The notes under the pieces are model-generated. The model searched no databases. It saw only the letters and a program-made list of their open reading frames with translations, and was not told where the DNA came from. 64,000 bases of DNA from Kibdelosporangium philippinense (GTDB taxonomy: Bacteria > Actinomycetota > Actinomycetes > Mycobacteriales > Pseudonocardiaceae): contig NZ_JAJVCN010000002.1 of assembly GCF_021390435.2 (NCBI RefSeq), positions 2,775,570 to 2,839,569 on the forward strand, in the 5' to 3' direction. A program made the translations under genes and the position numbers. Positions 1-13,100 of the stretch are shown one piece after another (position 1 is the stretch's first letter; each line of letters starts with the position of its first letter).

Positions 1-1110
1 ATGGCGGGTGAGCGGAACTTCCAGGTGTTGTTCCAGCCGGATGCGCACACCTCGCTGCAGAGCCACGTGTGGACCCGCAACCGCTTGCTGCTCGTAACGA
101 TGACGGACGTCAACGCCAAGCTCAGGGTACTGACGCCGGTTGAGGAGGGACCGTGGCCGCAAGTTTCGATAGGGGGTATGCCGCCGCACAGTTCGGCGTC
201 CGTGATCGACACTCATGACCCAGTCGACGACACGTTCCTGATGGTGGTCGAGGGGTATCTTCAGCCGAAGACGGTGATCCGGGGGGACTCGGCCGATCGA
301 AGCATGAAGACCGTCCGGCAGGAGACGACGGCGTTCGACAGCAAGGGAATGTCGGTCGTCCAGTACTTCGCGGCTTCGGACGACGGCACCAGGGTTCCGT
401 ACTTCGTGGTGCGTGGCCGGGACAGCGGTCCAGGGCCGGCACTGCTGTACGGATATGGGGGATTCGGGGAATCGGAAACTCCCACATACAGCAAGATGGC
501 CGGGGTCGGCTGGTTGTCGCGTGGCGGCACCTACGTGGTGGCGAACATCCGCGGTGGCGGCGAGTACGGTCCGGACTGGCACACCCAGGCGACCAAGTCG
601 GGCAGGCACAAGTCCTTTGAGGACTTCGCGGCGGTCGCCGAAGACCTTGTCAGGCGGAACATCACCACCCCGCGGGAGTTGGCCATCCGCGGGGGCAGCA
701 ATGGCGGCCTGCTGATGGCTGTCATGCTCACTCGATACCCGCATCTGTTCGGTGCGGTCGTCGCGGACGTGCCGCTTACGGACATGCTGCGGTACCACGA
801 GCTCTCCGCCGGCCCGTCGTGGTTCGTCGAGTACGGTGATCCCCGAGTCGCCAGCGAACGGGACTACCTCAGCACATACTCGCCGTACCAGCACATCGAT
901 GCGGACGTCGAGTATCCGCCCGCGCTTTTCATTACGTCGTCGACCGATGATCGGGTGCATCCCGCGCATGCCCGCAAGATGGCGGCCAAGCTGACTCAGC
1001 TGGGCCACCGGGCCTTGTTCTTCGAGACGAGTGGAGGCGGGCACAGCAACTCGGCTAACGCCGAGTTCGCGCTCGAAGCCGCGCTGACGTACGAGTTCTT
1101 GTGGACCGAA
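1..1110 (+). other. Prolyl oligopeptidase (S9A) C-terminal part
   Basis: Residues 1-115 look like the end of a beta-propeller and 120-365 are the alpha/beta hydrolase core. The nucleophile is Ser233 in GGSNGG, the acid is Asp316 or Asp317 in STDDRVHP, and the His is His348 in GGGHSNSA. The oxyanion-side motif YGGFG is near residue 152. All catalytic elements are present, so this part is probably active on short proline-containing peptides or on the protein's own linkers (inference). Family members are about 700 residues, so roughly half lies upstream of the window. The frame runs without a stop into the repeat array. Confidence 0.9.
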
Positions 1111-4100
1111 CTGTCCCGCAACCGCTCGGCCACAGTACGGCTCCCCGAACACGCACTGCCGAGTCATTGGGCGGCTGCGAAGTCCTCGGTCGGGAGCATG
1201 CCGGTTGACGATGAGTTGTCGATTGACGCTGAAGGTTCGACGGACGATGCGACGGACGACGAGTCGGTGGCAGCCAATCCGGGCCACTGGCCCGCCGATG
1301 TCTCCGACGTCGAGGCGTGGAAGGCCGAAATGGCCCGCGCGGAAGACGACATGGCCCGGATCGAGGAATACCGCCAGGGCGTGGCGAACCTGATGGTCCA
1401 GGCCGAGGGAATCGTCGCGGCCTATCACGGTCCGCGCCGTGTTCTCGTCGATGACGATTCGGGTAGGGACATCTACGCCGGTGTCGTTGATCTGGTCGCC
1501 GAGCAGTTGTACCTGGATGACGATAAGCCGAACCCGGACCGGAATGCTGTCCAGCTGGCTGTCTATTTGCGCGGGGCGTTTGACCATGTGTATGCGACGG
1601 GCGGATCGCGCGCGATATCGGAGGAGGCGGTTTACCCGGGAATTGACGATGACGGGTTGACACTCTATTTCACACGTCCACAGGTTCTTGCTCGCCCGCT
1701 CATCGGGCCGGATGATTTCGTTGTAGGCGTGGCCTACGGGAATGATCTGGATCTCGAGGACGACAGGCCGTTCGCTTCCGGTCGTGATTTTGGTTACACT
1801 GATCTGTCGCACCGGAATTACTCGGACGAGGAAGTTTCCACTCTTGGTGAAGATAAAATTCTGAGCTTGCCTTCTCCTGGGGTGACAGGAGAAGGCACCT
1901 TCCTCGTTGCTACTCACGGCGTCCGCATGAAGACGGCTCGGGTGTGGATCGGGCCGGTGGGCGGTTCGGTCGAGCAGCCGAGTGAGCGGAGCCTTGTGCG
2001 GACCCAGCTGGGCGTCAGCGGCGAGGTGCTGGCTCGTCTGGTCATGGCTTCCGCGGAGTTCGGGTCGTTTGTGGACAGTGGGCGGCTTCGCTCGATCACT
2101 CTGATGGTGTGTCACGCGGCGAAGACGCCGGCCGACGGCTTGGCATCTGCCTTCCATCAAGCAGTCAACGAACGTTATCCGGGTATTGTTGTCCATGCGA
2201 CCACGGGGTTTGTGCGCGAAGATCTGGAGTCTGTAAGTGATTATCCATATCTTCTTCGTAACCCATCGGTAGAGGAAGGAACATGGGTTACGTATGGCGG
2301 CTCGTCTCCTGGTCAGGCCCCTGTCATTCATGACGTGCTTAATGCCATGCGCGATTGGTCCGAAAAAGATGCAGATCTTCGAGCCTATTATGCGGCGCGA
2401 CTTCCGTTGTACTCGGTGGTCGACCGTGCTGTCTCGCTGTCCGCGACCCTGGTTCGCGACTTCGATTCATCCGGCATTCTGAATTTGCTGCCCGCCGCGG
2501 AGCAGGTGCGGGCGAGCCAAGGCGCCGGCAACGCGGATCTTGTTTGGGTTGCCGCGCTTACGCAGTTGCGTCGAACGCCGGGGCTGCCTGCGCTGGGTGG
2601 GGTCGTTCTCGCGGAGACTGACCCGGGCAGCGGGCAGGTGGTGCGCGAAGCTGCTCTGCCGCCGCCTGTGTGGCGGATGCTCGCTGTTTCCGGACCTCGC
2701 TATCAGTCCAATGTGGGGTTGACGATCGTCCCTGTTCGGTGGGGGGCGGACATCTATCAAGGTGTGAATCAGGCGAACAGGGTTCGTTGGTTCGACGCGG
2801 GTCAGGTGTGGCACAAGCGGATCAATGACCATGTTGTGTCTTTTGTCGACAATCAACCCGACGCGTGGGAGTTGCTTGGCGGAACGGCTCAGCCTGGTGA
2901 GCGGACGATCGATGTTCATGGTGGTACCGACAGTGTTCGGGTGTCGGTCGATGGTGAGTCGTTGTCGGTTGATCCGGTGACGTTCGCGCAGTTGATGTTG
3001 ACGTTGGGGTTGTTGTCGGATGGTCCGGCGAGGTTGTACGCGTGTGACACGGGTTTCGACTTTGTTGACGGATTCGCGCGGACGGTGCGGTCGAAGTTCC
3101 CGCGGTTCAAGGTGTCGGCGCCGCAGGGCAGGTTGGGTTTCGGTGAGGTTCGTGCCGAGTCCGGGGTCGGTCGGTCGGTGGTGCGGGTTACCGGCCCGGG
3201 TAGGTGGATCACTGTGGGCAGTTCCGGTGTCAGGCGATCCGTACCGGCTGATGTCGTGGAGGGTGTGCCTGTCCAGGGCCGGTGGTGGGAACGCCCGTCG
3301 ACTCGAGCGGACCGGGACCTTTCGCGGTACCACGGTGTTGACACCGGCGGGCAAACGAAGTATTTCACCGGTGAGCAGGTTCTTGCTCGTGCAGTCATCG
3401 GGCCTGATGGTTTCGCTGTGGGCCTTGCCTACGGGAACGATCCGGAGTTCATGGAAGATACGGAATTCGCTGCCAAGCGTGACGAGGGTTTCACCGAGCT
3501 GTACAACCGGAAGTACTCGAACGAGGAAGTCCGCGCTCTTGGTTCACGCATAAGTCTGAGTCTCCCGTCTCCTGGGGTGACGGGAGAAGGCGCCTTCCTC
3601 GTTTTTTCTCACGGCGACGTCAGGAAGAGGGCTCAGGTGTGGATCGGGCCGGTTGGCGGTTCGGTCGGTCAGCCCGTGTGGACCCAGCTGGGCGTCAGCG
3701 GCGAGGTGCTGGCTCGTCTGGTCATGGCTTCCGCGGAGTTCGGGTCGTTTGTGGACAGTGGGCGGCTTCGCTCGGTCACTCTGCTGGTGTGTAACGCGGC
3801 GAAGACGCCGGCCGACGGCTTGGCGTCCGCCTTCCAGCAAGCAGTCAACAATAGTTATCCGGGCATTGTGGTCCATGCTCCCACGGGACTTGTGCGCGCA
3901 AACACCCTATTGAGAGTGAATGGCTCAGAACGTCGTGAGCCGGAGATCGAGGATGGGGTGTGGGTTACGTATGGCGGCTCATCTCCCGGTCAGAACCCTG
4001 TCATTTATGATGTGCTTGATGCCATGGACGACTGGTCCGAGAAGGATGCGGATCTTCGAGCCTACTATGTGGATCGGGTTCCGTTGTATTCGGTGGTTGA

Positions 4101-7100
4101 CCGTGCTGTCTCGCTGCACGCGGCCTTGGTTCGTGATTTTGCTTCATCCGGCATTCTGGACCTGTTGCCGGGTTCGGAGCAGGTGCAGGCGAATCGGAAC
4201 GCAGGCAACTCGGATCTTGTCTGGGTTGCCGCTCTCATGCGTTTGTATCTTACGCCGGATCTGCCTGAGCTCGGTGGCGTCGTTATCGCGGAGACCGATC
4301 CGGGTAGCGGGCAAGTGGTGCGTCGAGCTGTTCTGCCGTCGCCTGTGGCGCGGATGCTTCCTGTTTCCGGACCTCGCTATCAGTCCAATGTGGGTTTGAC
4401 GATCGTCCCTGTTCGGTGGGGGGCGGACATCTATCAGGGTGTGAATGAGGCGAACAGGGTTCGTTGGTTTGACGCTCGGCAGGTGTGGCACAAGCGGATC
4501 AATGACCATGTTGTGTCTTTTGTCGACAATCAACCCGACGCGTGGGAGTTGCTTGGCGGAACGGCTCAGCCTGGTGAGCGGACGATCGATGTTCATGGTG
4601 GTACCGACAGTGTTCGGGTGTCGGTCGATGGTGAGTCGTTGTCGGTTGATCCGGTGACGTTCGCGCAGTTGATGTTGACGTTGGGGTTGTTGTCGGATGG
4701 TCCGGCGAGGTTGTACGCGTGTGACACGGGTTTCGACTTTGTTGACGGATTCGCGCGGACGGTGCGGTCGAAGTTCCCGCGGTTCAAGGTGTCGGCGCCG
4801 CAGGGCAGGTTGGGTTTCGGTGAGGTTCGTGCCGAGTCCGGGGTCGGTCGGTCGGTGGTGCGGGTTACCGGCCCGGGTAGGTGGATCACTGTGGGCAGTT
4901 CCGGTGTCAGGCGATCCGTACCGGCTGATGTCGTGGAGGGTGTGCCTGTCCAGGGCCGGTGGTGGGAACGCCCGTCGACTCGAGCGGACCGGGACCTTTC
5001 GCGGTACCACGGTGTTGACACCGGCGGGCAAACGAAGTATTTCACCGGTGAGCAGGTTCTTGCTCGTCCACTCATCGGGCCTGATGGTTTCGCGGTAGGC
5101 CTGGCCTACGGGAATGATCTGCCGCATTTCATGGGAACCAAACATTTTGCTTCCAGTCGTGATGGGGCTTTTACCAACCTGTACGACCGGAGGTACTCCA
5201 ATGAGGAAACGCGCGCTATTGGTCCGGATAAATTTGTAAAGGTGCGGTCTCCAGGGGTGACGGGAGAGGGGACTTTCCTCGTTTTTTCTCACGGCAACAC
5301 AAGGAATCAGGCTGAGGCGTGGGTCGGGCCGGTGGGCGGTTCGGTCGAGCAGCCGAGTGAGCGGAGCCTTGTGCGGACCCAGCTGGGCGTCAGCGGCGAG
5401 GTGCTGGCTCGTCTGGTCATGGCTTCCGCGGAGTTCGGGTCGTTTGTGGACAGTGGGCGGCTTCGCTCGATCACTCTGATGGTGTGTCACGCGGCGAAGA
5501 CGCCGGCTGACGGCTTGGCATCTGCCTTCTATCGAGCAGTCAACGAACGTTATCCGGGGGTTGTGGTCCATGCATCCACAGGGCCTGTGCGCGGAAACGT
5601 TATGCCCGAAAAAAATGATTCGACTGTTCGTGTCCCTTCGATAGGGGACGGATTTTGGGTTACGTATGGCGGCGCATCTCCTGGTCAGGATCCGGTCATT
5701 CATGACGTGCTAGGTACGATGCTGTCATGGCGGCGAAAGGATGTGGATCTTCGGGCTTATTATGCGGCGCGGATTCCGTTGTATTCGGTGGTCGACCGTG
5801 CTGTCTCGCTGCATGAGACCTTGGTTCGTGATTTCGGTTCATCCGGCATTCTGAATATGCTGTCCGCTGCGGAGCAGGTGCGGGCGCGCGAAGGTGCCGG
5901 CAACGTGGGTTTGGTCTGGGTTGCCGCTCTCATACAGTTGCGCCTTACGCCGGGACTGCCTCGGCTGGGCGGGGTCGTCGTCACGGAGACCGATCCGGGT
6001 AGCGGAGCGGTGGTGCGCGAAGCTGCTCTGCCGCCGCCTGTGTGGCGGATGCTCGCTGTTTCCGGACCTCGCTATCAGTCCAATGTGGGGTTGACGATTG
6101 TTCCTGTTCGGTGGGGTAACGACGTCTATCAGGGTGTGAATGAGGCGAACAGGGTTCGTTGGTTTGACGCTCGGCAGGTGTGGCACAAGCGGATCAATGA
6201 CCATGTTGTGTCTTTTGTCGACAATCAACCCGACGCGTGGGAGTTCCTTGGGGCGACGGCTCTTCCTGGTGAGCGGACGATCGATGTTCATGGTGGTACC
6301 GACAGTGTTCGGGTGTCGGTCGATGGTGAGTCGTTGTCGGTTGATCCGGTGACGTTCGCGCAGATCATGTTGACGTTGGGGTTGTTGTCGGATGGTCCGG
6401 CGAGGTTGTACGCGTGTGACACGGGTTTCGACTTCGTTGACGGGTTCGCACAGAAGGTGCGGAAGAGGTTCCCGGGGTTCGAGGTGTCGGCGCCGCAGGG
6501 CAGGCTGGGGTTTGGTGAGGTTCGTGCCGAGTCCGGGGTCGGTCGGTCGGTGGTGCGGGTTACCGGCCCGGGTAGGTGGATCACTGTGGACAGTTCCGGT
6601 GTCAGGCGATCCGTACCGGCTGATGTCGTGGAGGGTGTGCCTGTCCAGGGCCGGTGGTGGGAACGCTCATCGAGGCTTGCGGGTTCCCCTAGGCCACCTC
6701 GCTACGCCCCGCGCGACCCGTCCGGGCAAGTCCCGGGCTACGAGCAAATACCTGGGTACAGCGAATCTGCTCAACCGTTGGCCGTGCCGCTCAAGGACCG
6801 CGATGACCACACCATCGGCATCACCTTCACCTGGGGTGAGGACTTGCGGAATGTCCTGCAGTGGGCCCGTTCGACACAGGAAAATCGCGACCACTCAGTC
6901 CTGGTGGACACCGATTACCGGACATCCGAGCGGATGACGCCGGCCGATCGCGCCGCTCACCGCCGGCGGGTCGAGGCTCCTTGGCGTGGTGGGAAGACCT
7001 TCTTCATTGATGTGCACGGCAATGGTTCCACAGTCGAGATCCCCTACTCCCGTGGCCCCATGCGGCAATGGTCCGCCAGGCGGCTTGCCGACTTCGTACT

Positions 7101-10100
7101 GAGGTCGGCGGCGTTCGCGCAGGCGGGCCCGGCCGACGTCGATTCGATCACTTTGCTCTCGTGCGTCGCCGGTACGAATCCGGGCAACCCTGGGTTCGCC
7201 ATCGACTTCCACTTGACGATAACGACGCCACAGCAACCGGTCAGAGTGGTGCACGCCCCGACAAGGAGGATCGTGCCGCTCGGGGACCAGCACCTGCAAG
7301 GCATGCACAACACAACGGCGATCTTCGACCGTGGCCGGTGGGTCACTCTCGACAAGACGACGTTGCATATCGACAAGATCGTCCGAAAGATGTCCGCCAA
7401 CTCTGTCACGCAGGCAAGGTCGACCACGACCACCAATGCGGACTGGTGGGACACCACGGCACGCCTCGCCGATCGCGTCGTGGCGTCATTGCGCGATTCG
7501 ATTGTCGAGACCGGGACGCTCGACCTGGTTCGTGCCAGTCGTACCGAACTCGAACCCAGGTGGCGATCGGACCCGGAGCTGGCCACGAGGTCGACATTCG
7601 TCTGGGCCGCGGCGTTGGCCGTGCTCTCCGAGGATCCGATGGCGTCCAGGGTGAACAAAGTCGCCGACATCCAGAAGACCTCGGACGGGTACTGGCGCCA
7701 CGTCGGCCTGCCGGAGGCAGCGCGGGCCCGCTATGTCGTCACGGGTGATGGCGAATGGAATCACGAGACCGGTGTGGTGACGCGACCGGCCCGGATGGTG
7801 CCGCCGGGCGAGGCGCAGCCGTTCCGTGCGGTGCACTCGCAGGAACCGATCTCCGCGGAGGTGAAGTTCGAATCCGGGAAGAAGCCGATCAACCAGCGAC
7901 ACGGCCGTCACCTCGATTTCAACTTGGCGGGGTCACGCCTCGAGGCAGTCCACAACCTCGCGAAGCAGCTGGCGCCGCGGGTGATCGAGGACTACCACGA
8001 TCTCGTGCGGAGTTTCTCCGTCGAAATCATTGGGTTCGGCAACAACAGGGACCACGGTTCCGAGACAGGCAAGAAGCGCGGCACGTACATCGCGGAGCGA
8101 TTGCGCAAGGAGCTGAGCGACGCGGTCGCGGTGCTGGGCGGTCCGCATATCAAGCGCCCTAACGTGACAGCACAGATCAAGGCGGCCATCGGGGAGGCCA
8201 CCGGCGCTCGGCTGAATTCCACGCTGGGCGTGCACGGCGATCCGTATGTGCGGATGACCCTGCGGCGCGAGGGACCTCGGCTGAGCGACGGGATCATCGA
8301 CTCCAACTCGGAGCCGCCGCCTGGCGCCCGCGCCGTCGGCGTTGAGGCTGAGGCGTATTTCGTTCTGGTGGCTCCGCCTGGCTATCCGTACCCGACCGGG
8401 TTGCCACTGGTCGAAGCTCGCGACGAGAACGGCAACGTCGTTCTCGAAGTCGTCGGCGAGCGGCTGACCAACCTGCTGATGTCTCCCGACGGGCGCTACT
8501 TCGAACCGGTTGACCACGCACTGGATGTGTCCGGTGTCACCAAGGTCGAGGCGATGATCACGGAGCTCCGGGTCAAACCGATCGCGTATCTCGGCATTGG
8601 TGACCGTGGGCGAGTCAGTGAGGACACGGCGATATGGGCGTTGCGTGAGACTCGCGGACGTCTGGCGCAGGCGGCCAAAGTGCCCGGCACGCCGACGCCG
8701 TTGACGCGGCTTTTCCCGCCGGGAAGCCGGATTCGGGTGACCTTGTTCGGTGTCGGCCTCGGGATCCTCGATGTCGCGGATGGTGCGCCGCGGCGGGCGT
8801 ACACCCAGTACACGGCTGGGGTGCCTGCCGAAGCGCTGAACAACTTCCTGCACAAGGAAGTGAATATCTGGAATCCCGTGACACGGAAGCTGCACAAGGA
8901 AGCGCTTGAGTTCGGCCGCGAGCGGGGCGACGCGTTCACGCGGTGGGTGACCGGCCGGGACGTCACCCCCACCGAGGCCTTGCTGGCCGGTGGTCTGCCC
9001 GAAGTGAGCGCCGTCAGCGGCCATCTGGCCTCGGTGTACCAGCACGTGGGTGCGCAGCTGGTACACGAGTACTCCAGGGAATACGGACTGCTCAAGAACT
9101 ACGTCAGCCACCTGCTCAGGCAACCGTTCTCCGTGGCTCGCGACGCGCAACCGCCGCGTGCGCAGCAGTACTACGAGAGCGAGTGGCTGGACATCGCCAC
9201 GAAGCTGGTCGAACGCCTGAAGGCCGACCGCCCGGACCTGGAGCAGGTCATCTGGACCAGGCTGGGACTCGAAGGGCCGGTTGCCAAGGAATTCGATGTC
9301 CTCACGGTCGAGTTGACCTCCATACCGCCTGGGATGCCCCCGGTCACGTCCTTGGACTACCTCAAAACGGCGCTGTTGCCGGTGAACACGCTGCTGCGGG
9401 CCGGGCGGATACCGGTCGGGCAGCGTATCGGTGTGGGGGCGAACACCGAGAACGACTACCTCCAGCCGGACACCAACGACGGAAACATCGACCTGCCGTT
9501 GCTGTTGATCGAGCTTCGCCAAGTACGTCCTCCCGGTGTCGAGAACCGCACGCTGACCGAAGAACAACTTGAGACCGGCCTGCGCATGGTGGCGCAGTGG
9601 GAGCGGACCGCGTACGCCGAGGCACAACGCAAGAACAGCATGCCGCCCGGTATCGAGTCGACCGTCGACCGTGTCATGGCTGACCCGGACACCAGGATCT
9701 TGGCGGACTTCCTTGAGCTGGTCACGCGGCTGGACAGGGAAGCAGAGCGCGCCCCGATCCTGGGTGTTGACGAGCTCGAGCAGGTCCGAAGCGAGCTGTT
9801 CCAGCTTGCCGAGACCGGAGACCTGAGTAAATCGGTCGTGGAAACTCTCAGCACAGCGGGATTCCAAGCCACGCAGCTGATGCCCTCGCCTGGCGATCCC
9901 CGCGATGAGGCCACGCTGAACGCGGCAGGCGATGTGGTGCTGCGGCTGCGCATCGGCCATGCGCTGACCGAGCAGGTCAACGCGCTGCTGAACAGCGGTG
10001 TCGCGCCTGGACAGCGGCGGGAAACCCGGCGTTACGCCGAAGTCGTGAGCACGCGTTCGTGGATGGTGGAGTCCGGCTCTCTGCGCCCTGGCGACTCCAC

Positions 10101-13100
10101 TGACGAAGCCAAGCAAGTGGCCGCCGCGTTGCGGACAAGGGACCAGCGACAGTCCACTGTGGCTACTCCGGGCGTGATCGGGCAACCGGGCTCGGCGCAC
10201 AACGGCGGACGTGTGCGCTTGGTCGGAGATCAACGGGTATGGAGCAGGCCGGTCACGGCTCCGGATGGGTCGAACGCCGGTGTGTCCTTTGTGCGACCTG
10301 GAGTTGTCGACGTCGGCGAATGGCTCGGTGCCGGTCCGCAAGCGGCGGCGCTGACTGGATTGGCCCGGCTTCCGTGGCAAGGGCGTGTGTTCCTTGTGGA
10401 CGCACATGTCGATCAGCAGCGCTACGCGATGGTGCCGACTGCTGCCGCGAGGGGCTGGTGGGCTGACGGCCGCACCTTGGCACGGATCGTGCTGGCCGCT
10501 GAGGGCTTCCATGCCGCGATGACCCAAGGCGTTCCGGTCGTGTTGTGGGCCTGCGAGGCGGGCAGGCGTGGATTCTCCGCCGACTTCTGGGCCGCTGTCC
10601 GTGAAGTTCACCGGAACGCGGTCGTGCACGCACCGACAGACGTCCTGTGGTTCGGTATCACCGAGGACGGCGTGGCGCAGTGGTTCTTCGAGAACGGCGG
10701 CAGCTGGCGCACACATTCGCCGACCGCCGACGGGGCCGTGCGGCCAACCCGGCTCGGCTGGAGCTCCGACCTGCCTCCGCTCACCGGCCGATGGGCGCGG
10801 CGGATGCTGGACAGCTCCGCGTCAGATCGTCCCTCGCATTGGCCCCGCGACATCGCCGACGTGGATTCCTGGCTAAAGCAGATGGTCCGGGTCGGTGAGG
10901 TCCGGCAGACGTTCGCCGCCAACCTGGTTTCCAGGGCTGAGCAGGTCGTCGAGGTCTATCACGGTCCACGGTGGGCCGCCGAATCGGTGGTCGGCGGTGC
11001 CGATATGTACGCGGGTTTTGTCGGCTTGGTCGCTGAGCAGTTGAACCTGGATGCGGGGAAGCCGGATCAGGAGGGTGACGCCGACCGGCTGGCAGCATAC
11101 CTGCGTGGCGCGTTCGATTCCGTGTACGCAGGGCGTCCGCTTCACCTCAGGGGATCGAAGGGAATTTTCCGGAGTGTTGACGAAAGCGGGGAAAAGGACT
11201 ATTTCGTTGGTGACCGGGTTGTTTCACACGCACTGATCGGGTCTGATTATTCTGCGGTTGGTGTCAGTTACATGGTGGACCAAACGCAGCTGAGGTTCAG
11301 TCAGCTGTTTGCTCGGAGTTCTCCCGGCGACATTACCGATCTGATCCTCCCGGAGGCGAATGCGGAGACAGAAGGGATTTTGTCGACGCGCATTTTGTCC
11401 ATGCGGTCTCCTGGCGTTGTTGACGGAAGCAGTTTCTTTGTCGATACCCACGGTATAGGCCTGGATCACGCCACAGTGTGGATTCGTTCACGGCGTGCCT
11501 CGATTAATCCGCAGGGTGCGGCGAATACCGGCGAGTATAAACGGTACGTCGAAGGTGACGTTCTGGCTCGTCTGGTGATGTCGTCGCCGGAGTTCAGATC
11601 TTTCGTGGCTGCCGGGAAGCCGAGGGCCGTCACGCTGTTGGTCTGTGATGCCGCAGCAGATCTCACGAGTGGTCCGGCGCATCGTTTCTATCAAGAAATC
11701 AAGCGGACCTATCCGAATATCGTAGTCCATGGCGCCACCGCGGACCTCATGGCCGAAGTGGCGGACGGTCGGCGTCATCCTGTTATACCTGAAGGGATTT
11801 GGATCTCGTTCGGCGCTCCCGCCTCTCCTGGCCAGCACCCATCCGTGCGGGACGTGCTCGAGCAGATGGGCGGGTGGCGTGGTAAAGACGCGAGGCTTCG
11901 GACGTTTTATGTGGCGCGGCTTCCGTTGTTCTCCGCTGTTGATCGGGCCGTTTCGCTTTACCGCACTTTGGTCAGCGATTTCAGCCCGTCCGGCATTCTG
12001 GATTTGCGGAACGCGCACGAGGAGGCGGAGGCGGCTCGCGGTGCGGGAAATATCGATGTGGTGTGGTCGGCCGCCATGACACAGTTGCGTGGCAATCCGG
12101 ATTTGCCGCCGCTCACCGGGGTGATCACCGGTCAGATCGATCACCGGGGGCAGGTCGTCCGGTCTGTCACTTTGCCGCGGTCGATCGCGTCGCTGCTGAT
12201 CAACCCAGGCACTCGCTATACGGCCGTCGACGGCGCGCGGATCCTTCCCGTGCAGTGGCGTCAGCCCTCGACCGGAGTTCCGGCGGCCGCGATCAGGTCG
12301 TCGTCGGGTATCACGCCGGACTTGGCCGACCGAGGCACGGCGAACCACGCTGGGACCGGTCGTCCCGCACATTGGCCGAGTGACATCGCTGATGCCACGG
12401 CGTGGCAGGAGGAGATGGACCGCGCACACGTGATTCGGCAGACGTTCGCGCGCATGGTCGAGAGGGCCGAGCGGATCGTGGCGGTCTATCACGGCCCGCG
12501 CGATGCGGCGGGCGATGCCGGCGTCTACTCGGGTGTTGTCGACTTGGTCGCTGAGCAGTTGCACATGGATTTGCGGAAGGCGGATCCCGAGGGTAACGCT
12601 CGCCGCTTGGCGGTATACCTGCGTGGGGCGTTCGCGCACATGTACGTGGGGCGACCAGATCACGTCAGTGGACGGCGGGCGGTTTACCGGAGTGTCGATG
12701 ACGAGGCAGGGGTAACCGAATACTTCACCGGTGACCGTGTCGTTTCACATACGCTGACCGGATCTGATAGTTCTGTGGTCGGCGTCAGCTACCTGGTGAA
12801 CGAAACACAGTTGGCACAGAGTCGAACTTTCGCTTCTGCTGGCATCAGCAACCACACCACCTTGGCCTATCGGGCTGGATACGCTCCGCTGCGCATACCG
12901 TCCGCTGGCATCGCGGGTGACGGGAGCTTCCTTGTCGATGCCCACGGCGCTGTTGATTCCGGCGGCGGCAGCCTGCGCCTTGCCTCGCTGTGGATTCGTT
13001 CGTGGAATGGCTCGACCAGGTCGTCGGATACTGCGAATGTGGCCCAGCGTAAACAGCATACCGACGGTGGCACGCTCGCTCGTCTGGTGATGTCCTCGCC

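Noticed and set aside
2467..10716. Long minus-strand frames under the giant gene (for example 7933-10716)
   Set aside because: They mirror a high-GC coding strand, lack conserved motifs and change frame with the repeats.
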